Counted from the first letter of the stretch, positions 1-10,284 are shown. The stretch is 64,000 bases of DNA from Yponomeuta sedellus (GCA_934045075.1 OW203726.1:2843535-2907534); one strand, 5' to 3'. Notes: generated by a model from the letters alone, not told the origin. A program made the numbers and translations.

Positions 1-175
1 CTGCAAATAAAGTTCCGGATAAGCTATCCGCAACCAGGGATGCCGTTTGTTCTAAATTTAACTAAATATTCCTATATTGCGTGTGTTTGTTTATGGCTTC
101 AAATTTGGAACAAACGGCAGCCCTGGTTGCGGATAGCATATCCGGAACTTTATTTGCAGATTGTGAAACAGGCCC
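1..175. mobile_element. MITE-1, right part of a copy cut by the window edge
   Basis: Inverted termini are visible: CTGCAAATAAAGTTCCGGAT near the left edge is mirrored by the segment ending GAACTTTATTTGCAG. The right end reads GAAACAGGCCC followed by TAA (176-178), a possible 3-bp target duplication. A complete second copy lies at 18599-18789. There is no coding capacity, so this is a non-autonomous DNA element, perhaps PIF/Harbinger-like by its TWA target (inference). Confidence 0.75.
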
Positions 176-472
176 TAAGAGTTATTAAATATTGAAACAC
201 AACATCGCTTTATTGACGTCAAGAGGAAGATGTTTAGGTCAACCATTTTTGGATTGCGAACGTTCTTATCTCCAAGGCTTAGAGTTGAATTCAGCTTGAC
301 GTGCTTTCATGGGAACATAAATATCACGAGATCCTAGAGGTCCACAGAGGTCAGGTGACCTCGTGAACCGTTTACTTAATGGCGCAGATTAACAAATAGT
401 CGATAATGGAAGAGGTTTTAGGGTAGGCTTTTATCAAACGAATGTGTATGCTTTGGGACTGGTCTGTTTTAA

Positions 473-621
473 TTAAGGTGCTTAGGGGCGCTAACTAAAA
501 ATCTTAATTGTTTTAAAATACGTTTTTTTTTAAAAGCAAACATGAGAAATCTTAATATCTGTGGTAACTATTTTTAGAACATACCATTGGTGGCGCTAGT
601 GAGCGCCCCTAAGCGCCTTAA
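473..621. mobile_element. Short MITE with 20-bp terminal inverted repeats
   Basis: The left terminus TTAAGGTGCTTAGGGGCGCT (473-492) is the reverse complement, with one mismatch, of AGCGCCCCTAAGCGCCTTAA (602-621). The interior is AT-rich and non-coding. Part of it (AACATGAGAAATCTTAA) recurs near 8030-8120. The rest of 179-472 shows nothing recognisable. Confidence 0.6.
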
Positions 622-649
622 GTACATAGCTACGGATAATTTTGTAAAA

Positions 650-960
650 ATTATAAATCCTAAACAGAAATGTCTTAAATTAGACATCTTGTAGGCTTTC
701 TTTACACATTCACACACACACACATATATGCACACACACACACACACCAACATACATGCTCTTTGTTTTTCTCGTATTACGTACTTAGTTTTAACTTTAA
801 TAATATATTTTTTTCTGTAAAAGTACAATAAATTTAGAGTAGTATTTGAAGTCTGTTGACCTTAATAATGTAAAATACGTTTCGGAGGAGCACTGCTTAT
901 CCTAAATCCACAGGTTTTAGCCCTTTTTAGGGAGCAGGGTACCACTGCCTTAGTGATGAA
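650..960 (+). mobile_element. Dispersed repeat, copy 1 (LINE 3'-end-like)
   Basis: About 310 bp match 5530-5870: both contain AATCCTAAACAGAAATGTC, a CA-rich stretch, TACATGCTCTTTGTTTTTCT and TTTCGGAG..GCACTGCTTATCCTAAAT. The copy ends in a short-period tail that runs into the (CTCA)n array, as LINE tails often do. No protein is recognised. The open frame on the minus strand here comes from the CA-rich stretch. Confidence 0.5.
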
Positions 961-970
961 ATAAATAACT

Positions 971-1159
971 TACTTACTCACTCACTCACTCACTCACTCA
1001 CTCACTCACTCACTCACTCACTCACTCACTCACTCACTCACTCACTCACTCACTCACTCACTCACTCACTCACTCACTCACTCACTCACTCACTCACTCA
1101 CTCACTCACTCACTCACTCACTCACTCACTCACTCACTCACTCACTCACTTACTTACTA
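971..1159. repeat. (CTCA)n tetranucleotide microsatellite
   Basis: About 45 near-perfect CTCA units are bounded on both sides by ACTT-type variant units. It lies directly downstream of the repeat at 650-960 and probably grew from that element's tail. Confidence 0.95.
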
Positions 1160-1308
1160 TGAGATCAGTGTAAAATGTTTTTTTTATCTTTTTTTTTATT
1201 CAGAGAGCATAAAGTCACTAAAAAAACACCAAATGCGCCTTTAAAATTTCTACGGTTTCTATTATTCATTTAAAATATTTTTTACATGTTTTCCGAGACC
1301 TCACTCAA

Positions 1309-1767
1309 TAAAAAAAAAATATTTAAAAAAATAAAAGAACCCGACTGCAGTGATAAATCAACTGAAAGGGAAAAAATAAGATAATTTTATTTTCAAATGC
1401 TAATGTCGAATCAGAAGAGTTCATGCTGCTTTACTTGAGGGACCAAATAATATAACTTTATAAGCATTATTTGCTCAAACTGTTGCATTTATTATTTTAT
1501 ATAAAATGTTGCAGTCGGGACCCATTACTGTTTGTTTAAAGTCCTCTAAGTAATGGGTCCCGACTGCAACATTTTATATAAAATAATAAATGCAACAGTT
1601 TAAGCTAATAATGCTTATAAAGTTATATTATTTGGTCCCTCAAGTAAAGCAGCATGAACTCTTCTGATTCGACATTAGCATTTGAAAATAAAATTATCTT
1701 ATTTTTTCCCTTTCAGTTGATTTATCACTGCAGTCGGGTTCTTTTATTTTTTTAAATATTTTTTTTA
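1309..1767. repeat. Long near-perfect palindrome, about 220-bp arms and 21-bp spacer
   Basis: The left arm (about 1309-1528) and right arm (1550 to about 1767) are reverse complements with only a few mismatches, for example TTGCTCAAAC against GTTTAAGCTA. The spacer is 1529-1549. Landmarks mirrored in both arms are CCCGACTGCAGTG, the block around TCATGCTGCTTTACTTGAGG and GTTGCAGTCGGGACCCATTA. There is no long open frame. It could be a foldback transposon or a hairpin-RNA locus. The flanks (about 1220) share a sequence with 4908-4960. Confidence 0.9.
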
Positions 1768-1769
1768 TT

Positions 1770-2185
1770 TTTGACCTTTTAGTGACTCAGTAAACGATAA
1801 AATTTAAAGGTCCATCTGTTCTGCTTACATGCTTTAAATCGTTGTATTATTTTATTTCCTAAATGAATTTTAGTTTATTGCTTTTTTTTTCTTTTGTTCG
1901 ACAATGGACATGTCTCGGCAAATCATAAATATTTTTACTGATATACTTGTTTGATATAGTCATAGGTACCACCTGCCTGCATTAAAAATTTATGTCGTAC
2001 GATATTTTTTAGCTAGTATAATGAATATGGTCTAATGGTGTTAAACTATCTAGAATATTTGCAAAGGAAACGACAGATTTTTTTCTTTATTATCCTTACA
2101 TAAATTGTCTGTTTTTTATGTAGCCTAAAAACGCTCCACTGCACCTAGTTATTTAATGTTAACGATTGTAGGTGGGGACTGGAAT
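1770..2185. other. No recognised feature
   Basis: AT-rich sequence with no coding frame, tRNA-like block or clear terminal repeat that I can support. Confidence 0.5.
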
Positions 2186-2189
2186 AGTC

Positions 2190-2630
2190 ACGAATTATCT
2201 CTTCGACCTGAACGGCGCTCAGCTTTCGACATCTCCAGAGTAGAATTCTTCGTGCTTGCATTGCTGGGCCCAGTCTTCGGTCTCGCTAATTACTTAGAAT
2301 AAGGACTTGTAAATGGGAACATAAATGGTCTGAGCCTTCAGCCGCGGCCTGTACAAAGGCGCGACAGCTTTCCTCCTAACAGCAACTTTAATTACCTGTC
2401 GCGGCCTTCGGCCGCGCTAATAGTCTCTCCATTTGGCATCAGCGTAAATAGAGCTCAGCATTTGGAATCGCCGTGGGAGTATTCCTCTAGCCCGCTTCAC
2501 AGCCTTCGGCCGTGCCGCAACCTGTATTGAGCTCGGCCTTCAACCTCGTCGCGGCAACTTTCCTCGCACCCGCATGATGGGGCTCGGCCTTCGGCCTGGC
2601 GTAGTTACTTAGAGTTGTGGCATGGGCGTG
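2190..2630. repeat. Interspersed CGGCCTTCGGCC-type repeat
   Basis: The self-complementary motif GGCCTTCGGCC and variants (CAGTCTTCGGTCTCGCTAA, CAGCCTTCGGCCGTGCC, CTCGGCCTTCGGCCTGG) recur every 50-100 bp. The segment is more GC-rich than its surroundings. No protein is recognised; it is probably a non-autonomous repeat with internal inverted motifs. Confidence 0.5.
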
Positions 2631-2634
2631 AAGA

Positions 2635-3480
2635 CATAGAAATTCTTGGTTTTCTGAATGCCAAAATATTACCGGTATTAAAATGAAACTATAACAAATT
2701 CATCTTGAGGTGGCCCCCTAAAGCATTGAAAATTTTTACTGAATATTTAGGTGTAGATAAGCAATCTTTGGTCTCACAAGTGAACAGGAAACCTAACACA
2801 AAATCATAATCTTATTTTCGGAGGAAACGAGATAAAATTCGTTAAGATGAATAGAGCTGAATTTTTTAAAATTTCATGGGTCCTACGATACGAGGTCACG
2901 GAGGATCCGTCTTCGGTTACCAGTGAGAGCGTTCAAATATTTTTTTATCATTTATTGTTTCTTCTTTGAACCCAGCTTGTCTGACTATGACCGCACAGGG
3001 GAAAAGGAGTTACATGCTACACTTTATATATTTTGTTCAGTTAGTTTTGGTCTAAGTGTCAGTAGGAAATTAATATCAGTGTTAAGAAATTAATTATTTT
3101 TTCTCAAACATGCTCGGAAATGTTTGTGTTATTACCATGAAATAAAGCCACAAAGTTTCTCTTTTATGGCTCCCGCCTCACTTTACTGGCCTAAGCCAGT
3201 AAAGTAAGTATGAAAATCCTTTACCGTCCGCTGCTCTAACTTTTTAAATTTACTTACTAAAATTAAACTGACCAAGGAAAAATTACATACAGCCAACCAC
3301 CTACTAAGTTATGTAAGCATACTTGCAAGATTAAAAAAAAAACAATCTATGGTATTGGTTTTTGTGCGGTTAAACATGGTGCTCAAATATGTTAGTGTAT
3401 TTAAAAAATAAAAAAGGCGGCAAACTATTATTTCTTAATTACCTAGTAATTATTTTAATATTAATATTTCCTCGCATTGT
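2635..3480. other. Unassigned AT-rich stretch with one small hairpin
   Basis: No gene is supported. At about 3180-3206, ACTTTACTGGC-CTAA-GCCAGTAAAGT forms an 11-bp perfect stem with a 4-nt loop. It is not followed by a T-tract and the context is eukaryotic, so I do not call it a terminator. Confidence 0.4.
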
Positions 3481-3484
3481 TTGA

Positions 3485-3640
3485 GAAAAGCATTATACAA
3501 TCCTCGGCCGGAACAGAGATTGCAGGATTCGTTCTAGACGGCCTCGTCTACGACTCGGCCGTCTATCCCAAACTCGTCCAGCAATCCTTTACTTCTGTAC
3601 CGGCCTCTGCAGTAATGTATTATTTCCCCCTATGAGATTG
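3485..3640. repeat. Imperfect inverted repeat around a GGCCG-rich core
   Basis: The left block (CTCGGCCGGAACAGAGATTG, then GGATTCGTTCTAGACGG) is mirrored imperfectly by the right block (CCGTCTATCC.., CAGCAATCC, TTCTGTACCGGCCTCTGCAG). This resembles an old foldback element. Confidence 0.4.
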
Positions 3641-3689
3641 ATATTTCTTAAATTAATGAGATAAACGAATGGCAAAGAAAGAAATAAAC

Positions 3690-4680
3690 ACTTTATCGGC
3701 ATTATTTCTTTCAGCACTTATACCGTTTCTATAGACTGTTTGTTTACATGTAGAGCAAAGCTGATATTATGTAAATTTATACATGTACTAGAATAAATAT
3801 ATGCCAGCGCCATCTAGTGGCTGAAAGTGGTACTGTAGGACAGGGTTTCAGCAGACAAGAAGAGAAACGTTGTTTCAGCACGACAGCACGTACTTAGGGA
3901 TCTATTTATTGAAGCAATATGAAACTTACTAAGGATTACGGATTAGTAACTGTACTACTTGCACCACAGCGCAAAGCGAGGTATATTACCTACGTCACTA
4001 GTCGTGCCAATTATTAGTGGACAGTCAGTATTGGTCGAAGTGATTGGTCGAGTGCTCAAGTACTATCCAATTTTGTTTAATTTTGTAGGGCCTTCGGACA
4101 AAACCATACCGCAATTTAGAACACAAACAGCGCCATCTGTAGTTGGGTAGAGGAACTAATGCTACAGTACTTTAATTACTTAGAAGTGAATATTATTTGT
4201 GTTGCGTTTGTTCTCTATTAATGCTGATTTTATGTAATCAACGACACCCGCAAAACTCTCTTTTAAATACTTTGCACGTGTTAGGCGTAGTTAAACAAAA
4301 TTATTTAATTAAATGAATGATCTAGAAGGATCAAACCACTTTATAGGAATTATTTCTTTCCGCATTTGTACCGATTCTATAAATGGTTTGTTTACATTTA
4401 GACCAAAGCCGAAATTATGTATACACATGTATTCGAATAAATAAAATATAGCAGCGCCATCAAGTGGCTAAAAGTGGTACTTTAATTGCTTAGAAGTAAA
4501 TGTTATTTTTTGTTCCGTTGGTTCTCTATTAATGCTGATTTTATGTAACCTACGTCATCCGCAAAATTCTGTTTTAAATATTTCACACCTGTTAGGGGTA
4601 GTTCAATAAATATGTATTCGAATTCAATAAACTAAATATAACAGCGCCATCTAGTGGCTCCTAGCTGTACTGTAGCGAAG
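3690..4680. repeat. Diverged tandem repeats, period about 320 bp
   Basis: The block CAGCGCCATCTAGTGGCT recurs, with changes, at about 3807, 4130, 4453 and 4641. The block TTCTCTATTAATGCTGATTT recurs at about 4211 and 4529. Unit 3 (from about 4340) re-aligns with unit 1 (from about 3700) through ATTATTTCTTTC and GTTTGTTTACAT. No credible protein is encoded. Confidence 0.55.
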
Positions 4681-4837
4681 CTTCTTAACGAATTTTATTT
4701 TTCGTCACGGTTCTGATCGCATAATTATGTTTTTATATAGCCTATGACACCCGCGCAAGGATGCCGAATCGAATGACACCTTGTTTAACAAAATCTGACC
4801 ATTGGTTAAGGAGTTATGAGGGAACATAGAATCGGAC

Positions 4838-4905
4838 ATACTTACATACATACATACATACGCACTAAACACATTACCCTCCTTTTGGGCTTCGCTGCAG
4901 TCGGG
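4838..4905. repeat. Short (TACA)n run and a CTGCAGTCGGGT repeat end
   Basis: A run of CATACATACATACATACG is followed by CACATTACCCTCCTTTTGGG and CTGCAGTCGGGTAAAA. The last motif also occurs in the arms of the palindrome at 1309-1767, so the two loci share a repeat edge. Confidence 0.5.
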
Positions 4906-5082
4906 TAAAAAACACCCAAATGTGACTTTAACATTTCTCCGTTTTGTTACTCAATAATCAACAGAATTTCCCGAGTTTAGACCACGAGAAAAGTCTAACT
5001 TATCGAAGAAAACAATAATTTTCCGGATTGGTACCCGATCGTTGAATAATCGTGCAATTTATTGATATATGTCTTAAGATAA

Positions 5083-5287
5083 GATAAGAATATTCTTTAT
5101 TGTATACCGGAAAAATAGTTACAAAAACGGCAGATACAAAAGATCAAATACAATTGGCGGCCTTATTGCTAAAAGCAATTTATTCCAGGCAACCTCAAAT
5201 TGGAGAATTTGCCGAGGAGAAATAGATACGGGTAGCCGGTGTAAATACAAATATTAATAGACAAAAGTACGTATACGTGCCTAATAA
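5083..5287 (-). mobile_element. LINE 3'-UTR family copy (AATAAAGAATATTCT tail), minus strand
   Basis: It starts at the tail (AGATAAGATAAGAATATTCT plus TTATTGTA) and contains GGCCTTATTGCTAAAAGCAA and TCCAGGCAACCTCAAATTGG. A close copy is at 26565-26770. Because the 3' tail is kept and upstream sequence varies between copies, this is a 5'-truncated LINE 3' UTR. The copy at 17267-17835 suggests that the parent encodes a LINE protein with a C-terminal LWNDLP motif. Confidence 0.65.
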
Positions 5288-5423
5288 TAAACTTACATAA
5301 ATCATACTTAAATACTCTAAATGTATAAGTAGATATTTATAGTATTTAAGTATGATTTATGTAAGTTTATTACATAAACTTACATAAATCATACTTAAAT
5401 ACTATAAATATCTACTTATACAT
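5288..5423. repeat. Forward-inverted-forward duplication inside the LINE UTR copy
   Basis: The segment beginning TAAACTTACATAAATCATAC is present forward at 5288-5316, inverted at 5321-5369 and forward again at 5375-5423. The last two are a perfect 49-bp inverted repeat with a 5-nt spacer (TTACA). The related copy at about 26775-26835 has only one forward version, so the triple is derived. Confidence 0.9.
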
Positions 5424-5529
5424 ACATAAAAAATAGTCTTACTATGACACTATTATATTTTACTACTATATTGTCTTACGATGAGACTCAAAACAGCTTT
5501 TAACCATCGTTTCGTAAAATGTGTACTTA

Positions 5530-5870
5530 ACAAATCCTAAACAGAAATGTCCCAAAATCGGCATCTTATAGGCTTTCTTTACACACACAGACACACACGC
5601 ACGCACACGCACACAGACACACCCTTACACACAAATACACTTCGCGCACGAGCATACATGCTCTTTGTTTTTCTTATATTTGCTAGTTTAAACTTCATTC
5701 AAATCATTAAATAAAATTTTCGTGTAAAAGCACTATAAATTTATAGTAGTACGAGTATCAGTATTTCTGTTGACTTTGATAATGTAAAATTTGTTTCGGA
5801 GCACTGCTTATCCTAAATACAGGTTTTAACCTTTTTTAAGGGAGCAGGGCACCACTGCCTTAGAGATAAG
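5530..5870 (+). mobile_element. Dispersed repeat, copy 2 (see 650-960)
   Basis: It shares AATCCTAAACAGAAATGTC, a CA/CG-rich tract, TACATGCTCTTTGTTTTTCT, GGAGCACTGCTTATCCTAAA and CACCACTGCCTTAG with 650-960. There is no protein. 5424-5529 and 5871-6560 hold nothing recognised. Confidence 0.5.
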
Positions 5871-6565
5871 GTCATTGGAAAATGTTTTGAATAAATTATC
5901 TTTTCTTATATTGTTGAGTAGAACGAAGTATTTTGAACCTAGGATCAGTATACTAGAACTTGTTCGATTTCTTTTTTTGCGCCCCGAATCATGTAACCGA
6001 ACACCACGCCGCCCGCTTGCTACAAATTTGCTTCACAAACTTTTCATATTACTAAATCCTCATATTTATATGGATAATCTGGCATAAAAGTACCAATAGT
6101 AGGTGCCGTAATAGACAAAAAAACTAATATTAAAAACAATATTCTTCCTGCCAGTTGTGTCAAAACAAATCCGCTTAAGGCTTAAGTCCATACCTCTCTA
6201 CATCACTGGGGTAGCTATTATATTCCAACAAGCACATAATAAGTTTTCAAGTAGCCTTACAAACTTTGGGGTCGATTACGACATCTGTTACTTTGAAACT
6301 TTGCCAAGTTATAACAAACAATAACTGCACAAATAAAGCCTCTATAGACAAGACGATAAAGACCGGAATGGAGGTTTTATTAAAGTTGTCCGGTCTTAGT
6401 TTTCGCCACATGTTCAGCTAAGTATTAAACTGCAATTGAAAGGTTTCCTTGAGCCCCTTTGTAAAGAAAAGCTTCTTATTAATAAATCAAAAGCGTTGAT
6501 GGAAAACCCATAGATATGAATATTGTTTAGGTGGTAGAAGAATTTGTAGTCCCATATAAGACTAC

Positions 6566-6640
6566 CTCAATAGTCTAGTGGTGAACACGCTTGACTACCA
6601 AAATAGAGATCGTGGGTTCGAATCCCACTCGAAGCCACCG
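6566..6640 (+). mobile_element. tRNA-like SINE head (not a functional tRNA)
   Basis: It has an A-box-like TAGTCTAGTGGTGAAC and a perfect T-arm with B box (GTGGGTTCGAATCCCAC). The acceptor ends do not pair, so it is not a working tRNA. A diverged relative starts at 53685. 6641-7130 shows nothing further. Confidence 0.55.
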
Positions 6641-7129
6641 TAAGTGACAAATGGCCGAAGCCTGGGTGTTTTTTCATATTTGGTTAATACGAGCATATAA
6701 TAAGTTCAGGACTAGATTATATCGCGTGGAAATTATATATTATATTTAAATGTATACGCATACATTTTTTAATAACTATAACTTCATCGTTATCAACCCC
6801 GTCGTTATCAACATCGCCGTCAATGTTTACTTAACTTTGCCGTATCGATATGAGGCGTAATAGGTATCACACACACCCCCCTTATTCACAATAGTCTGCT
6901 AACTTAAAGCATTGCTAATTCTCACTCTGTCTTCTTCTTTATTCTTCTTCTTATTTATTTCTTTATTTCTTCTATTGACCTAAGTCAGAATACAAATACA
7001 AAGACAAATAGTTTTATTATGTCACCATAGAAAATACATTCATCCTTATTATCTAGACAATACAATATCTAGACAATCAGAAAGAAAAATAACACAATGT
7101 AGCAGCTGTTTTAAGTTAGCGGACCATCT

Positions 7130-7320
7130 CTCTTCTATAATATAAAAATTAATCGCCAAATGTGTTGGTAAGTCCAAATCTCGAGATCAGCTGAACCGAT
7201 TTCGCTAATTCTTTCTTTAGAATATTCCTTGAAGTACGGGGATGGTTTTTACGGAGAAATAAATTTAAAAAAAAATAAAGAATCGACTGTTAGGCGGTAC
7301 GAAGTTCGTTGGGTCAGTTA
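7130..7320 (+). mobile_element. Non-autonomous repeat M2 (GACCCAGCGAACTTCG type), copy 1
   Basis: The motifs AATGTGTTGGTAAG, TCTCGAGATCAGCTGAACCG, GAATATTCCTTGAAGTACGG and GGTACGAAGTTCGTTGGGTC are in the same order as in 11186-11357, 11358-11534 and 33108-33303. It is non-coding. Confidence 0.65.
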
Positions 7321-7404
7321 GTTATAAAAAAGAGGGTATAGTGGATACCGTATTGCAGTGAATATCTGATACGTGACAGCGATATTGAGCCACATAATTG
7401 TACG

Positions 7405-7590
7405 TCCTACACTACGTTTGGAGACCGCGACTAGGCAAACGTAGTGTAGGATGCCCTCCGACCGGGTGGGATGATGATCTGCGAAAAACTGCCGGCAGAT
7501 ACTGGATGCGGCAAGCTGAAGACAGGGTGCTATGGCGCTCATTAAGCGAGGGTTATGTCCAGCAGTGGAATAATATAGCCTGAAGAAGAA
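7405..7590 (+). mobile_element. 5'-truncated RTE-type LINE, C-terminal fragment with a 5' snap-back
   Basis: The frame encodes the conserved RTE tail: RLGKRSVG, then WDDDLRKTAGRYWMRQAEDR and LWRSLSEGYVQQWN. It stops just before the 3' tail (GCCTGAAGAAGAAGATG). Its 5' boundary is unusual: 7405-7420 (TCCTACACTACGTTTG) is the exact reverse complement of 7436-7451, with a 15-nt loop. The piece is too short to be functional. Compare the fragments at 30495, 54096 and 59190. Confidence 0.8.
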
Positions 7591-8054
7591 GATGAAGAGT
7601 TGCACAACAAAGTCCAGAATATATTTCGTTTTTGCACACAGATGTATACGTGGAAAGTTTGATAGTTAAAGCGCTGGGTTAAGTGCTTATCTGAACAGCA
7701 CACAAACAAAGTCATTTGTGATCAATTAATGAAAAGTTTTCTTCAAGACTCTCTACCAGAAAACCTACCTACTGCCAACCCCCACTGATACAGTGCAGTG
7801 GGGGAAAATGCAATTAATTTTATCACAAAAGCTTTTCCTTTCGCCTAGACCTCTTCCGCTGAAAGGGAGGCTAGGGGCAATAAGAACTGTTTTTGCAACT
7901 CTGCCGCTAAGCAAAGTGCTGGACTGTTAGTACTCAGCTACTGAATTCGTTCTTAAGACGTTTTGGAGTGTTGATTAGTGCCACCAATGGAAAAAAATCA
8001 TAGCTTGTTTTACGTTTTTATCTAAAAGTGAACATGAGAAAACTTATACTATTT

Positions 8055-8097
8055 TTTTTATTTTTTTTAATGCACTAACCCGTGCTAAGGACAATCT
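8055..8097 (-). mobile_element. SINE-A 3'-tail fragment
   Basis: TAATGCACTAACCCGTGCTA plus AGGACAATCTTA matches the reverse complement of the SINE-A 3' end. It abuts the SINE-C copy that follows. 7591-8054 is otherwise unassigned. Confidence 0.6.
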
Positions 8098-8109
8098 TAA
8101 ATCCACAAT

Positions 8110-8376
8110 GAGAAATCTTAACAACTAATAATAATAATAAGTATTCATGGACATATTACACAGATCTCGTTAGCCCTATACTAAGGACAACTAAATGACT
8201 TATGTTGTAGGTGCTAAGTCGACGATAGATTTAATACAATAAATACATAGATAACATCCAAGACCCAAGACAAACAAGAAAAGTTCGTTTCCTAGTTCGA
8301 CCCGGCCGGGGATCGAACCAGAGACCTTCGGTTTTACAGTCAGCGTGCCAAACCGCTGAGCCACCGAGGCCGTCAA
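8110..8376 (-). mobile_element. SINE-C (tRNA-derived), minus strand
   Basis: Read on the minus strand it starts with a tRNA-like head: GGCCTCGGTGGCTCAGCGG, an anticodon-like loop, and the B box GGTTCGATCCCCGGCCGG. A body follows (TTGGATGTTATCTATGTATT; GTATAGGGCTAACGAGATCT) and an ATT-rich tail. A second copy lies at 63189-63450. Internal Pol III A and B boxes are the expected promoter (inference). Confidence 0.75.
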
Positions 8377-8529
8377 ACTGTGACAACTATTTTTAAAACC
8401 TACAGTCTAGGACCTAAGAATCTAGAGTCTAGAGGCTTATAGGCTACATAAAAATACTTGACTTATTCTAGTTATATTTTTTTATTTTATTTTGTTTTAT
8501 TAGGCATGTAAAACAGGTAACAATCTTAG

Positions 8530-8649
8530 CAATCTGGCACGGTTAGCCAGAGGTCGCGGGTTCGTGTCCCGGCATGGGTGGAATTTTTTGCTTCTAAATA
8601 GGTTTTTTAAAATTATCCTTAGCATGGGTTAGTGCAATAAAAATAATAT
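8530..8649 (+). mobile_element. SINE-A, 5'-truncated copy with 12-bp target duplication
   Basis: It starts inside the anticodon arm (CTGGCACGGTTAGCCAG) and contains the B box GGTTCGTGTCCCGGCATGGG and the 3' body GTTAGTGCAATAAAAATAA. It is flanked by TAACAATCTTAG at 8518-8529 and 8650-8661. This is a normal single insertion of the family that also forms foldback dimers. Confidence 0.9.
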
Positions 8650-8661
8650 AACAATCTTAGT

Positions 8662-9228
8662 ACAATATCATTGTAGTATATACTAGTTTTAACCTAGATT
8701 GGCACCCAAAGTATTAATTACATGCACGTTAAGATACATACATAGACAAAAAATAAATAGGGTAGTCTCCATATTAAGGGATGGGATAAGCATATAAATA
8801 AACGAGTATATAAATACTCGTAAATAACAACAGTTAATTAACCAAATTATATAAGTTATAGAAAAGTTGGTTTTATAGTTAGAGGTATTTTGTCATTCTT
8901 AAAATGAAATTTAATGGAATCATTGTCATGAGTAAATATTTTAATTTATGAATAAAAAATCTAGCATTACTGTGTTCATAGCCGAACTGACTCAGCGCTG
9001 AACATTCCCAATAGCGTTACGGCGGGCAATAGTTTCCGAAGAAAGCATGTCTTTCTTTATTGTTATGTCGCTTGTTAACTACGCGAATTGGGGGTTAAGG
9101 CGATCGATAAGTGGTCTGGCCTCCCTCCCTATCTTAATCTGGGATTTGGTCGATTGATGTAGCAGGTCTATATAAGCTCAGCTATTTTGGTTTATGCCAT
9201 ACATAGATAGGAGCAATTCTGCCGTCAT
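8662..9228. other. No recognised feature
   Basis: AT-rich sequence with no supported gene or repeat boundaries. Confidence 0.4.
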
Positions 9229-9229
9229 A

Positions 9230-9575
9230 ATAAAAAAGGCCATAACTTCATTTTTTTCTTAAATTGAGTTAGATACAGTTTCAGAATGAGCAAGAAAAAT
9301 TCTATCTTTTTGTCTTAGCAACAAGGCTCAAATTTGTTTGTAACAGGATATACCTTAGCTTAAAAGGCCATTATTTTGCCCCTGAGTCATATGATTTTAG
9401 CATAAAAAGCCATAATTTCCTAACTAGGGCTTTTTCTATTAGTAACAACGATTTACTTGTGTGAAAGGCCATAATGTTGTGTACGCCTTTTCTAATAAGC
9501 ATTAGTACTTGATGTATATAGTTGAGTCCTAACGAAAAAAGCCATAGTACTCTAATTATGGCTTTTTCACTTAGC
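9230..9575. repeat. Irregularly spaced AAAAAGGCCATAAT motif cluster
   Basis: Five related motifs occur at about 9234, 9361, 9402, 9463 and 9536 (variants of AAAAAGGCCATAATT). The last is followed by its complement AATTATGGCTTTTT. Spacing is irregular (42-127 bp). The open frame on the minus strand is made by the motif itself (repeated LWLF) and is unlikely to be a gene. Confidence 0.55.
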
Positions 9576-9584
9576 ATTTTCACG

Positions 9585-9696
9585 GGGTGTGGGGGGTCGG
9601 TCCGCCAGTGAAGAAGTTGCGCCCGAGTGAGAAAGGTCAGCGCCGGTCCACCGCCGCGTGCACAAATATTATTTTTGTGATTTGTGGATCGTTCTG
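9585..9696 (+). other. Possible non-coding first exon or promoter segment of a host gene
   Basis: A short GC- and CpG-rich island (GGGGTCGGTCCGCCAGTG, GTTGCGCCCGAGTGAG, CGCCGGTCCACCGCCGCGTG) sits in AT-rich sequence with no repeat signature. It ends at CGTTCTG followed by GTAAGT (from 9697), a consensus 5' splice site. There is no ATG-initiated frame of note. It could equally be an unrecognised repeat. Confidence 0.25.
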
Positions 9697-9699
9697 GTA

Positions 9700-10284
9700 A
9701 GTTTTGTTATTGTCATCCTTTTTTATAGCTGGTAACTTGTAGATCTTTTTGTGGCATAGTGTTTTTAGTTATTCTAAATCAACAAAAAAGAGTATGACGA
9801 AATTATAAACATAATCTCAAAATTAGATTTATTAACCCTTAATAAGGCATGGGTAGTATGATTTTTTTTATTGTTTTTGGACTCTATTTCAAGGTGATAA
9901 AGTTCAATTTAACGTGGGAACTATTTTCCTCGTGCCCACTTAAGGGTTAAAATTATGTTGTGTGTATCTTGATATGTTGATGTTGGATTTATGTAGGGCT
10001 TTTAGGATATTTTATCACAAAGTGTAAAGTTGCCGTTTGCGGATAGTTTCCTAGCGAGAAAAGGCACAATTTCATAATTGCCAAAATCTGTATTCTGAAC
10101 GCCATGCTAGATTGAATTCGATTGAGAAAATAAATTTCTAATGACTCTGTCGAGTTATTTTATGCGACAAATGTCGCATATAAGCCTTCGAATATTTTGC
10201 GTCTACGCTTTCAGTTCGCATGGAGAATCGGCACCCACGTCCTAGATTATGCTTGAATTGTGGTATAATGACAACTGTATGCGG
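9700..10284. other. No recognised feature
   Basis: AT-rich. The small frames near 10138-10344 overlap the repeat that follows and lack any recognised domain. Confidence 0.4.

Noticed and set aside
971..1159. CRISPR-like array
   Set aside because: Regular short repeats here are a simple tetranucleotide with no spacers, and the window is clearly eukaryotic.
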